64,000 nucleotides of DNA, taken from assembly GCA_018716135.1 (NCBI GenBank), contig DVKG01000006.1, forward strand, positions 62,001 through 126,000. The letters run 5' to 3'. Both the position numbers and the translations under genes were made by a program. Below the pieces are notes generated by a model that had not been told where the DNA came from, searched no databases, and worked only from the letters and a program-made list of their open reading frames with translations. Source of the stretch: Scybalosoma faecavium (GTDB lineage Bacteria > Bacillota > Clostridia > Christensenellales > Christensenellaceae). Within the stretch, counting starts at the first letter, position 1. Each line of letters opens with the position of its first letter. Of this stretch, positions 40,277-50,300 are shown piece by piece.

Positions 40277-42433
40277 TCAGTTGTTCACGCGATATGCTCT
40301 GTCTACGCCATGCACCTGCTCCAATCTGGACAGCACTTTCTTCAAATCCTCTGTGCTGGCTATGCGTATTTTAACATTCATAACATATCTGTTGTTTCGC
40401 ATGGTATGAGCGTTTATGTTCGTCATGCCGTAACCCATGCTGAGAAGAAGCTGCGAAACCTCAATAAACAGGCCGTTTCTGTCAGCGCCTTCAATTTTAA
40501 TCTCAACTTCAAATTTTATATCTCCGGAGGGCTTAGGTCTCCAAGCCACCTCTATGCGCTGTTCCGGCGGGAAATCCTTATCGTTAAGGTTGGAGCAGTC
40601 TACACGATGGACAGACACGCCTCTGCCTCGGGTGATAAATCCAACGATATCATCGCCCTGAGCCGGATTGCAGCATTTAGCCAAGCGCACCGCGAAATCT
40701 TCCATTCCGCGGACTATAATAGCGTCCTCAGGCTTGCTGTGGCCTCCTCTGCCGCTTCCCCGTTCTACAGTAAGCCGCTCCAGCTTGTTTTCTTCTCTAT
40801 ACTGATCTATCAGCCTTACGAGAACCTGCGACGTCGTAAGCCCGCCGTATCCTACCATAGCATATATATCATCGAGAGTCTGAGCTGTATATCTTTTGTA
40901 TATAGGCTTCAGCCATTCCGGCTTTGTAAGCTCATACAGATCATATCCGCGCCTGCGCGCTTCGCGCTCGAGCATCTCTCTGCCCTTGCGTACATTTTCT
41001 TCTCTGCCTTCTTTTTTAAACCAGTTTCGTATCTTATTGCGCGCGGTGGCAGTCTTGACCATATTGAGCCAATCTCGGCTCGGGCCTTTGCTGCTTGCGC
41101 TGGTCATTATTTCTATTATATCCGCCGTTTGCAGTTCATAATTCAAAGGAACAAGCTTACCGTTAACCTTCGCTCCTACGCATTTATTTCCTACTTCAGT
41201 ATGAACGCTGTACGCAAAATCCAGCGGAGTGCTGCCTTTTACCAGATCTTTTACGTCTCCCTTAGGCGAATAGACCAGTACGTTAGCGGAAAACAGGTCG
41301 ACCTTCAGCGCTTCCATAAATTCGCGGCTGTCCTTCATGTCGTTTTGCCATTCCATCATCTCACGCAGCCACGTCAGTTTAGCATCAAAATCTGTGATTT
41401 TAGTGGTTCCGTCTTTATATTTCCAATGCGCTGCAATACCGTATTCCGCCGTTCTGTGCATATCGAACGTGCGAATCTGAACTTCAAACGGCTTGCCGTC
41501 CTCGCCGACCAGAGTCGTATGCAAAGACTGATACATATTGCGCTTAGGAACGGCGATATAATCCTTGAATCGCTGAGGCAACGGACGCCACATAGTGTGA
41601 ACAGCGCCTAAAACAGCATAGCAGTCTTTATCCGTTTCCACGATGACACGAACCGCAAAAAGATCATACAGCTCGTCAAAGGTCTTGCCTTTGTTTTTCA
41701 TTTTTTTGTAAATGCTGTATATATGCTTAGGTCTGCCCTCTATTTCGGCGTGCATCCCCATTTCGTCTATTTTAGCGCGGATTTGCGCTATTATATCCTC
41801 TATATATTTTTCACGCGAAGCTCTCGTCTGAGAGAGCATGGCGGCTACGTCGTGATAGACCTGAGGTTCGAGATACTTTAGACATAGATCTTCAAACTCC
41901 CATTTTATCTTGCTTATTCCCAATCTGTGAGCTAACGGAGCGTATATCTCCAGAGTTTCGCGTGCTTTTTCTTTTTGCTTAGCCTCGCTCTTATATTGCA
42001 GAGTGCGCATGTTGTGCAGTCTATCCGCCAGCTTTATTATTATAACTCGGATATCCGCAGCCATAGCGATAAACATTTTACGCATGTTCTCCGCCTGCGC
42101 TTCTTCTTTTGACTGAAATTCAAATTTTTTCAGCTTAGTGACGCCATCTACCATTTTGGCTATCTCAGGCGAAAATTCTTTTTCCACCTGTTCCAAAGTA
42201 TAGTCAGTATCTTCCGGTACATCATGAAGCATAGCGGCACATATACTTGCGCTGTCCAAACTCAGCTCTGCAAGTATTCTGGAAACCTCATAGGGATGCG
42301 TTATGTATGGTTCGCCTGAATTTCGCAGCTGCCCTTCGTGGGCTTCTTCTGCGACTTCAAAGGACTTTTTTATAAGCGGTTCTTTTTTATACTGCGGATA
42401 ATCCTTGACAAACTTATCATAATATTCACTCAT
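40277..42433 (-). CDS. relA: (p)ppGpp synthetase/hydrolase RelA/SpoT
   Basis: Stringent-response enzyme of 718 residues. The HD hydrolase domain is intact (YITHPYEVS, MLHDVPEDT), the synthetase domain has FKDYIAVPKRNMYQSLHTT, the TGS domain has TPLDFAYSVHTEVG, and an ACT domain ends the protein. It should therefore be a bifunctional Rel. I chose ATG 42433, preceded by a GGGGGTG-type site; the GTG two codons upstream is possible. Confidence 0.96.
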   Translation of the reverse strand: MSEYYDKFVKDYPQYKKEPLIKKSFEVAEEAHEGQLRNSGEPYITHPYEVSRILAELSLDSASICAAMLHDVPEDTDYTLEQVEKEFSPEIAKMVDGVTKLKKFEFQSKEEAQAENMRKMFIAMAADIRVIIIKLADRLHNMRTLQYKSEAKQKEKARETLEIYAPLAHRLGISKIKWEFEDLCLKYLEPQVYHDVAAMLSQTRASREKYIEDIIAQIRAKIDEMGMHAEIEGRPKHIYSIYKKMKNKGKTFDELYDLFAVRVIVETDKDCYAVLGAVHTMWRPLPQRFKDYIAVPKRNMYQSLHTTLVGEDGKPFEVQIRTFDMHRTAEYGIAAHWKYKDGTTKITDFDAKLTWLREMMEWQNDMKDSREFMEALKVDLFSANVLVYSPKGDVKDLVKGSTPLDFAYSVHTEVGNKCVGAKVNGKLVPLNYELQTADIIEIMTSASSKGPSRDWLNMVKTATARNKIRNWFKKEGREENVRKGREMLEREARRRGYDLYELTKPEWLKPIYKRYTAQTLDDIYAMVGYGGLTTSQVLVRLIDQYREENKLERLTVERGSGRGGHSKPEDAIIVRGMEDFAVRLAKCCNPAQGDDIVGFITRGRGVSVHRVDCSNLNDKDFPPEQRIEVAWRPKPSGDIKFEVEIKIEGADRNGLFIEVSQLLLSMGYGMTNINAHTMRNNRYVMNVKIRIASTEDLKKVLSRLEQVHGVDRAYRVNN

Positions 42434-42512
42434 GCACACACCCCCTGAATTGCTGAGCAGATATACAAAAGCGGCCCCCTTTTTATAAAGGACGCTTAAA
42501 CCTCTGTCTAAG

Positions 42513-44897
42513 TCATTTTCCCAGACGCGCCATCTGTCTAAACGCTAAATATATTGAGCTTTGTTCAAAAGCAAAGTCCTGCGCGTCATATTTAATGTAA
42601 ATTTTATCACCTTTTTTAATTTTTAGCAACCGAAGTTGAGAAATAATGTTGACTACGAGCCATGCTCTTTTGAGATCGGAGTCCGTATACTCATCTCCTA
42701 CCGCAATTTGTGCAGTATCGCGAAGAAGTTCAGATATAGTTTCATATCCTGCTTTATGTTGGAGCGCCTCTCTCAAAGCTGAGATATACCTGCGCATAGT
42801 CTCTCTGTCTGCGAAATACCCCTTGGATTCACTCTCGTACTGCTTATACATATCCTTAGTCATGAGTATTTTAGCATTCGGGAACTTGCGCGCCAAGGCA
42901 CACGCTCCTACCAAATATATGTTTTTATAGTTAAAAAGAGCCTGGGGATTTTTTGCATTAAAGCAAATTACATTTTCTGCCGTATCTGAAGGAACACCGT
43001 CTTTAGAAATGTTCGCGCCATCAGGTATAAGTTCCAGAATTTTTTCCGCGCCGATATACGAATTGCAGATTACGGCCGTGCCTATAGGCTCGGACAAATC
43101 GGCCTGCAGCTCCTTCAAAAAGCCCGGCTCGCCTTTATACACATTAAAATCCCTTGGATTTTCTCTTATATCCGCAAGACCTGTTATCTCTTGAATAAAC
43201 GTCCTCATATATTGAGCTTGATTGTAATTCATAACATCTCCTTGTGTCGTGCTAATATCAGCAACTATCATTTGTACGTTCACCGCTCCGCGAAATGTAT
43301 TGAGAGAAAGCTCTCCGAGTATGTTCGCCTCGTCCCCCTCTTCTGCCATTTCGTCAGCATAGAACTTCACTACATCCAATTCTTCCAAAGTAAACTTATA
43401 ATGCTGATCCCGCATTATCCTGACATGCGGGATTCTCTGTTCTTTAATAAGGAAAACCGGCCTTGGATTCGCCTCGCCAAACGGTTCAAATTTATCTATG
43501 GTTCGCACAAGACTCGGCGAAGCATCCTTTGGATCTATTTCGTCATCATATGTTTTAACCTGCACAAAATCGCTCGCAGCGTAATGAGCGGAGGCATATT
43601 CGTTCACTCCGACGGTGAATTCCTGCAGCTTCTCACGCGGAAAAGTCAGCCCTGCGGCTTGTTCATGTCCTCCAAAGCGAGTATATATGTCGCTCATGCT
43701 GCACAAAATCTGATAAATGTCAACGCCGGGTATGCTCCTCGCCGATCCCGTTAAAAACTTCCCGTCTCCTGAATCAGACATGACTACGCACGGACGATTA
43801 AAAGTCTCCACAAGGGCAGAAGCCACTAAGCCTACGATGCCTAAGTCCCATCCGTCATGCGACACAACTATGACCCATGTTTTTGAAAGAGGCAAATTCT
43901 CTCTGACATATTGCTTCGCCGTCTCCGCCATTTTTCTCTGCCGGCTCTTTCTCTCGTCGTTCAAAGTGTTAAGCTTATCCGCCAACTCTCGCCTGCGGAC
44001 GGGATTTTGAGTCGTGAACAGCTCCATGGCAAGATTGCCGTGTTCCAGCCTGCCGGCGGCGTTCACTCTCGGCGCGAGCACAAAGCCTACCTCATACGAC
44101 TTGACGCTGTCCGTTGTTATCCCGGCGCTTCGAGCCAGCTCCGCAAATGCCTCTCGCGGGTTTTCACGTATTTTCTTTAATCCCAGAGACGCGATTACTC
44201 TGTTCTCTCCCCGCAAGGGTACTATATCCGCTATCGTCGCAAAGCCTGCCAAATCTAAAAATTCATTCGCGCTCTCTCCCACCAAAGCATAGGCGATCTT
44301 ATATGCCATCGCCGCTCCGCAAAGTTCGCCGAAGGGATACGTCTCGCCGGGCATTTTAGGATTTAATATATACGGTGTATCAGGCAGCTCGCCGCATTCG
44401 TGATGATCGCTTATTATTACATCCATGCCAAGCTCTTTAGCTAAAGCTACGTCGTCGTTGCTTCGGATTCCGCAGTCTACAGTTATTATGAGCTTAGTCC
44501 CTTGCGCTGCGATAGCACGTATCGCGGTCGGATTTGTGCCATAGCCTTCCTTGAATCTGTCCGGAATATACGTCGTCACATCGGCGCCCATCTGCTCCAG
44601 ACACAGCTTCATTATAGCGCACGCGCTTGTACCGTCTGCATCATAATCCGCGTAGACAGTTATCTTCTCACCCCGCGATATGCTGCCCCGTATTCTATCG
44701 ACGGCGGCGCTCATATTTTTAAACAGCATAGGATCGCTAAGCATTTCTTCCTTTGGATTTAGATAATCATTCAACCCTTCCGGATCTATACCTCTAGCCA
44801 ACGCCATGCCCGCGACTACGCTGCCCACCCCGGCTCGGCTCGCGTATTCTCTTTTATCTGCCGCTGTTATATCCGGCCGCCGTCTTTTATATCGCAT
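42513..44897 (-). CDS. recJ: Single-stranded-DNA exonuclease RecJ
   Basis: 5'-3' exonuclease of 794 residues in recombination and mismatch repair. The DHH domain has VYADYDADGTSA and ISDHHECGELPD, and the DHHA1 domain has RFGGHEQAAG. An OB-fold and a Firmicute-type C-terminal domain of about 230 residues follow. I chose ATG 44897 with GGAG upstream; the in-frame ATG at 44930 has no site. Confidence 0.95.
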   Translation of the reverse strand: MRYKRRRPDITAADKREYASRAGVGSVVAGMALARGIDPEGLNDYLNPKEEMLSDPMLFKNMSAAVDRIRGSISRGEKITVYADYDADGTSACAIMKLCLEQMGADVTTYIPDRFKEGYGTNPTAIRAIAAQGTKLIITVDCGIRSNDDVALAKELGMDVIISDHHECGELPDTPYILNPKMPGETYPFGELCGAAMAYKIAYALVGESANEFLDLAGFATIADIVPLRGENRVIASLGLKKIRENPREAFAELARSAGITTDSVKSYEVGFVLAPRVNAAGRLEHGNLAMELFTTQNPVRRRELADKLNTLNDERKSRQRKMAETAKQYVRENLPLSKTWVIVVSHDGWDLGIVGLVASALVETFNRPCVVMSDSGDGKFLTGSARSIPGVDIYQILCSMSDIYTRFGGHEQAAGLTFPREKLQEFTVGVNEYASAHYAASDFVQVKTYDDEIDPKDASPSLVRTIDKFEPFGEANPRPVFLIKEQRIPHVRIMRDQHYKFTLEELDVVKFYADEMAEEGDEANILGELSLNTFRGAVNVQMIVADISTTQGDVMNYNQAQYMRTFIQEITGLADIRENPRDFNVYKGEPGFLKELQADLSEPIGTAVICNSYIGAEKILELIPDGANISKDGVPSDTAENVICFNAKNPQALFNYKNIYLVGACALARKFPNAKILMTKDMYKQYESESKGYFADRETMRRYISALREALQHKAGYETISELLRDTAQIAVGDEYTDSDLKRAWLVVNIISQLRLLKIKKGDKIYIKYDAQDFAFEQSSIYLAFRQMARLGK

Positions 44898-44935
44898 ACA
44901 GTTTCTCCGTAATAAAAAAGTAAAAAACAAGCTAT

Positions 44936-44976
44936 AAAACGAAAAGGGAACGCAATTGTCCCCTTTTTTCGTTTTT
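44936..44976 (-). terminator. Terminator of secD-secF
   Basis: Long minus-strand hairpin pairing AAAACGAAAAAAGGGG with TCCCTTTTCGTTTT, then T-rich sequence. Confidence 0.8.
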
Positions 44977-44988
44977 ATATAGTTTAGT

Positions 44989-45894
44989 CTAGCTTATAAC
45001 CTTTACTCTGCTCTTTTTCTTACCTTTGCCGAATTTCTTTTCCAGCTTAATCCAAATCGGCGCCGCAATGAATATTGAACTGTACGTACCTACCACAATG
45101 CCGATAAGCAGCGGGAACGTAAAGATTCGTATAGAGTCTACTCCGAGTATGAATACGCACGCTACCATTATCAGAGTAGTTGCAGAAGTGTTTATTGTTC
45201 TTCCCAAAGTCTGCTTTACACTCGTCGTCACCAATGCATCGCTGTCAGTGTTTTTATCAAATTTGCCCATATTCTCACGTATTCTGTCAAACAGAACCAC
45301 GGTATCGTTTATGGAGTAACCCAGTATTGTCAGGCATGCAGCTATAAACGTACTGTCCAACTGAACCCTGAAAATACACATTACGCATACCATCACGAGA
45401 ATGTTGATGAGCAGCGCAGCCAGCGCTCCTATTCCGGAGTAAAGATCAAACCTTATCCAGATGTAAATCAGCATCAATATACCGGCTATCGCTATAGAAA
45501 GAGCCGCGTTTTTAATCAGCTCACCGCTCGCCGTTCCGCCTACGGAATCTATGCTTTTCTGCTCTGCTCCGCTGTACGTCTCTGCTACCTTGTCTACGAT
45601 GCTGGCAACAAGATCGCCTGTCGCGGCTTCATCGCCTATATCCTGAATGCGCACTATCGCGACATTCTCAGATTTAGTAACCGAAACTTCTCCCTGTACG
45701 CCTTCTACGCTCCGCACTGCATCCGCGACCGTCTGATCGCTGAAATCTTCAGTACCCATTTCTATGTTAATTACCGTGCCGCCTGTGAAATCCAAACCCA
45801 AATTGAATCCCCCGCAGGCAAAGCCTACGATGAGCGCCGCGACAACCGCCGCTATAGGCAGCATCAAAAACCACTTAAAATTCTTTACTATCAT
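44989..45894 (-). CDS. secF: Protein-export membrane protein SecF
   Basis: 301 residues with one N-terminal and five C-terminal helices. The conserved LGLDFTGGTVINI and GYSINDTVVLFDRIREN motifs are present. With SecD it uses the proton gradient to assist late steps of Sec translocation. It overlaps the secD stop by 4 bp (ATGA). Confidence 0.95.
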   Translation of the reverse strand: MIVKNFKWFLMLPIAAVVAALIVGFACGGFNLGLDFTGGTVINIEMGTEDFSDQTVADAVRSVEGVQGEVSVTKSENVAIVRIQDIGDEAATGDLVASIVDKVAETYSGAEQKSIDSVGGTASGELIKNAALSIAIAGILMLIYIWIRFDLYSGIGALAALLINILVMVCVMCIFRVQLDSTFIAACLTILGYSINDTVVLFDRIRENMGKFDKNTDSDALVTTSVKQTLGRTINTSATTLIMVACVFILGVDSIRIFTFPLLIGIVVGTYSSIFIAAPIWIKLEKKFGKGKKKSRVKVIS

Positions 45895-47213
45895 TTCGCG
45901 GTTTCCTCCTTATGTCTGGCAGGCATCATATACATCTTATCGCCGTTCGGCGCGATACCTGTCAGAAGCTTCATGAGCATCTGTGTAATAAACAGTGCGG
46001 AAATCATCGAGATTACAATGCTTATACCCAGAGTATACGCAAAGCCCTTTATCGAGCCGGTGCCGAATATTCCCAACACTACCGCGGCAATCACCGTCGT
46101 AACATTACCGTCTATAATTGCGCTCGTCGCCTTGTTAAATCCGGATTTGAGCGACGTCCTGATTGACTTGCCCGCGAGATGCTCCTCTCTGAAACGCGCA
46201 AATATAATTACGTTTGCATCTACCGCCATGCCTATGCCCAGTATGATACCGGCTATACCGGGAAGAGTAAGCTGTATTTCAAAAAGCGCGAGTGCAAAAA
46301 GCGTCATTGTGATATATGCTATGAGAGCAATATCAGCCATAATGCCGGGAACTCTGTACACAACTATCATAAACGCCATAAGTATGCACAAGCCTATTAT
46401 GCCTGCGAGAACGCCCTTGTCCAACGCTTCGTCGCCCAGAGTTGCGCTTATGGAGCGCTGTTCCGTTACATTCAAATCCAGAGGAAGCGCGCCGCTCTGT
46501 ATCTGCATAGCCAGATCCTGAACTTCCTGCTGGGTGAAGCTTCCTTCTATCATTGCAGAACCGCCGGAGATGGCTTTTGTTACGCTCGCCTGAGAAATTA
46601 CATTTCCGTCCAGCGTAATTGTGATATACGCTTCGGATGAATTCCCGCTGTTGTAAACCTCGGCGAGCTCTGTGGTCGCCTGTTCAAACGCCTGAGCGCC
46701 TTCTTCGCTCATCTCAAAGGATACTACATATTGCGATCCGCCGGAGCCGCTCGCCTGAGTCATCATCGGCTCTGCTTTTGTTATTGCCGAGCCTTCCATT
46801 ATCACCGTTCCGTCCGGCTTTAGAAATTGCAGCTTAGCAGGTTCGCTTATAAATGAAATTACTTCGCTCGAATCTGTAATCTCACTTGTAGAATTGATAG
46901 GAATCTCAACTCTTATCTTAGTGGTACCCTGTTTAGTAATAGTCGCTTCCGTGAAGCCCTTGCTGTCGAGTCGCGTTCGGAATATGTCCATCGCCCCTTG
47001 CAGCTTGGTATCCAAATCCTCTACAGACGGATCTGCCGCTTCGTAAACTATATATACACCACCCGTCAGATCAAGTCCCATTTTTATGGATTTAATCGGG
47101 CTAAAGGTGTATTCTCCTTTTTCGCCGTAGGTAAAACCATGTACGACTACAAATGCGCATGACGCTATTATCAGTACTACTAACAACAGTATCACTACGT
47201 TGCGTCCCTTCAT
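45891..47213 (-). CDS. secD: Protein-export membrane protein SecD
   Basis: 440 residues: N-terminal helix, the MGLDLTGGVYIVYEA motif, an extracytoplasmic P1-like domain (about 60-260) and a C-terminal six-helix block with GIGMAVDANVIIFARFREE. A consensus promoter lies about 70 bp upstream, and secF follows by overlap. Confidence 0.95.
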   Translation of the reverse strand: MKGRNVVILLLVVLIIASCAFVVVHGFTYGEKGEYTFSPIKSIKMGLDLTGGVYIVYEAADPSVEDLDTKLQGAMDIFRTRLDSKGFTEATITKQGTTKIRVEIPINSTSEITDSSEVISFISEPAKLQFLKPDGTVIMEGSAITKAEPMMTQASGSGGSQYVVSFEMSEEGAQAFEQATTELAEVYNSGNSSEAYITITLDGNVISQASVTKAISGGSAMIEGSFTQQEVQDLAMQIQSGALPLDLNVTEQRSISATLGDEALDKGVLAGIIGLCILMAFMIVVYRVPGIMADIALIAYITMTLFALALFEIQLTLPGIAGIILGIGMAVDANVIIFARFREEHLAGKSIRTSLKSGFNKATSAIIDGNVTTVIAAVVLGIFGTGSIKGFAYTLGISIVISMISALFITQMLMKLLTGIAPNGDKMYMMPARHKEETAK

Positions 47214-47283
47214 ATGCTCTTCTTCTCCTTACTGTACCTGTTGCTTATATATAAAAGTATACACTGCACAAGCGTACTAGTTT

Positions 47284-47312
47284 ATTATATCGCGTAATAA
47301 CCGCTAAGTCAA
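47284..47312 (-). promoter_or_regulatory. Sigma-A promoter of secD-secF
   Basis: Minus strand TTGACT (47307-47312), 17-bp spacer, TATAAT (47284-47289). Confidence 0.88.
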
Positions 47313-47339
47313 CAAACCTCCGTTCGGCTTTTTTCGCGC

Positions 47340-50300
47340 TTAGCCGGTCTGCAATATATCGTCAAACAATGTCATCTGAGCGCTCTCAGGCATACCTGCG
47401 AAACAGCCCATATCCCTCATGGATTCTATTACATTAGAAGATATTTTTCCGCGCTGCCTTACTTCATCTACAGACAGGAACGGAGTTTTCGCCTCCTCCT
47501 CCAGCTTTTCCGCCGCCTTTTCGCCCAGCTTCGGAATAGAGATAAACGGAATTCTCAAGTTGCCTTCTTCTATCGTAAACTTCTTCCCCGTGCTGCGTTT
47601 CAAATCCACAGGAAGAAACTCTATCCCTCTCGCCAGCATCTCCAAGGCTACCTCGAGTATGGTTATTAAATTCTGTTCTGTCGCCGAAAGCTTGCGTTCG
47701 CTGTTTTCCAGCTCAGCCATATGTTTCAGTATTCCCTCTCTGCCTCCTGCCACCACAGACGCGTCAAACTCCGTAGCTCTTACAGTAAAATATGTAGCAT
47801 AGAATTCTGACGGATAGTGTACTTTGCAGTACGCTATTCGCAGCGACATAACCACATATGCCACCGCATGTGCTTTAGGGAACATATACGCTATTTTCGC
47901 GCACGACTCTATGAACCAATCCTCCACGCCCGCCTCACGCATAGCACTTTCCTGCTTCTCGCGATTTTTCTCTTTGCCTTTTGCCCATTTGCCTTTTCTG
48001 ACGCTCTCCATAGTCTGGAATGATATAAGCGGATCTACACCTTTTTTTATCAGATAGTTCATGATGTCGTCGCGCGTGCAGATAACGCCTTTCAAATTCG
48101 TCACGCCCTCTGATATGAGATCTTTTGCATTCCCGAGCCAAACATCCGTGCCGTGAGACAGTCCGGATATTCTTATAAGCTCCTCCATGGTCGTCGGCTT
48201 CGTATCTTTGAGCATACCTCTTACAAACGGTGTGCCGAATTCGGGAATCCCGAGAGTCCCTACATCTATCCCGCGTATTTGATCCGGAGTTATTCCCAGC
48301 GCTTTTACGCTGCTGAAAAGAGACATTGTCTCCGGGTCGTTGAGCGGAATCTTCAGAGGGTCGAACCCTATTAAATCCTGAAGCATTTTTATAATGGTAG
48401 GATTATCGTGACCGAGTATATCCAGCTTAATCAAAATATCGTGCATGGAGTTAAAGTCAAAGTGAGTCGTCACGGAATTTCCTTCTATTTTATCCGCCGG
48501 CTTTTGTATCGCGGTAAATTCGTACACCTCTCTGTCTCGCGGAACTATAACCATTCCGCCCGGATGCTGACCTGTAGTACGCTTTACGCCGCTCATACCC
48601 TGAGCCAGTCTGTCAATCTCGGCGGCGGGCGCGCTTCGGCCGCGCTTTTCCATGTATTTTCGCACAATTCCTGCTGCCGTTTTATCCTGCATAGCACTTA
48701 TCGTACCCGCGCGGAAAACATGCCCCTGCCCAAAAACCTCCTCGACATATGCATGAGCCTTCGCCTGATACTCTCCGGAGAAATTGAGGTCTATATCCGG
48801 AACTTTGTCCGCATTGAACCCCAGAAAAACTTCAAACGGTATATCGTACCCATCCGCTGTCATATCTGCTCCGCATACGGGGCATACGGCCGGAGGCATG
48901 TCCACACCGCAGGTGTACCTGTCGTCTATATCAAAATCCACATGCTTGCATTTTTCACAAAGATAGTGCGGAGGAAGCGGATTGACCTCAGTAATTCCCA
49001 TAGCATAAGCAGCCAGAGACGAGCCTACAGAGCCTCTCGAGCCTACGAGATATCCGTCGTCGTTGGATTTTTTAACCAGCTTATACGCTATCCAGTACAA
49101 AACTGCAAAGCCGTGCTTTATTATCGAACCCAACTCTCTGTCCAGTCTCTTTCCAATAAGCTCGGGCAGAGGAGCGCCGTAGCGTTCGCGCATTCTCCTA
49201 TATGCCAGCTCCTCTATTTCTTCTGCATCTCCGTCTACAACCGGCATAACAGTCTCGCCGGGGAACAGCTCCAGCTCGTCAGTCATTTCAGCTATTTCAT
49301 TCGGCGATGTTATAACTACCTCGCGCGCAGCATCCTCGCCCAAATATGAAAACTCTTCCAGCATCTCATCCGTCGTGCGGAAATACAGCGGCGTGGGAGT
49401 ATCGGCGTCTTTAAAGCCGAGCGAATCCAGAAGTACCGTTCTGAATATTGCATCCTCGGGATCTAAATAATGAGAATCCGTCGTAGCGACCACTCTCTTT
49501 CCCATGCTCTTTCCCAGATTATATATTTTTCTGTTGTATTCCTCCAGCTGAGCCTCCGTCGCCGTTCCTTCGCGCACTAAAAACATGTTGTTGCTTCTCG
49601 GCTGGATTTCGAGATAATCGTAATAAGAGGCTATTCTCCTAAGCTCCGCATCGCCCTTCCCCGCAAGCACCGCTCGAAAAAGCTCGCCCTGCTCGCAGGC
49701 AGACCCGAGGATGAGTCCTTCCCGATATTTAGTCAGCATGCTTTTCGGTATCCTTGGCCTGCGGTAAAAATGCTCGAGATGAGAGTATGATACCAGCCGA
49801 TATAGGTTTGTAAGACCTGTCTTGTTTTTGCACAAAAGTATTGCATGATTTGCGCGGGCGTGTTTGCTTATTTTTCCTTTCGGGATGAGCGAATCCATGC
49901 CGCGCAGAGTTTCTACTCCCTTCTCGCGCATATCAGCAAACATTTTTAAAAGTATTTTGGCAGTCGCCTGCGCATCGTTCATAGCACGATGGTGTTTCAG
50001 CGGTATTTTATAATGCTTCGCCAGAATATTCAGCTTGTGCGATTTTATATCAGGCAAAGCAGCTCTCGCCACCGCCACGCTGTCCAATACATCCGCCTTG
50101 AATTCTATCCCCAGCTCGTTGGATTTTCCAAATATAAACGAAGTGTCGAAAGAGGCATTATGAGCAACGAGGCATTTTGTATCCCCTACGTACTCCCAGA
50201 ATTTTTCCAGTGCCTCCTTTGTTTTAGGCGCTCCTGCCACCATGTCCTGCGTAATGCCTGTGAGCGATACTATATTGGGCGGAATCCTCATCTCAGGATC

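Noticed and set aside
40310..41611. 433-residue frame antisense to relA
   Set aside because: Shadow of a clear Rel protein; no ribosome site or recognisable motif.
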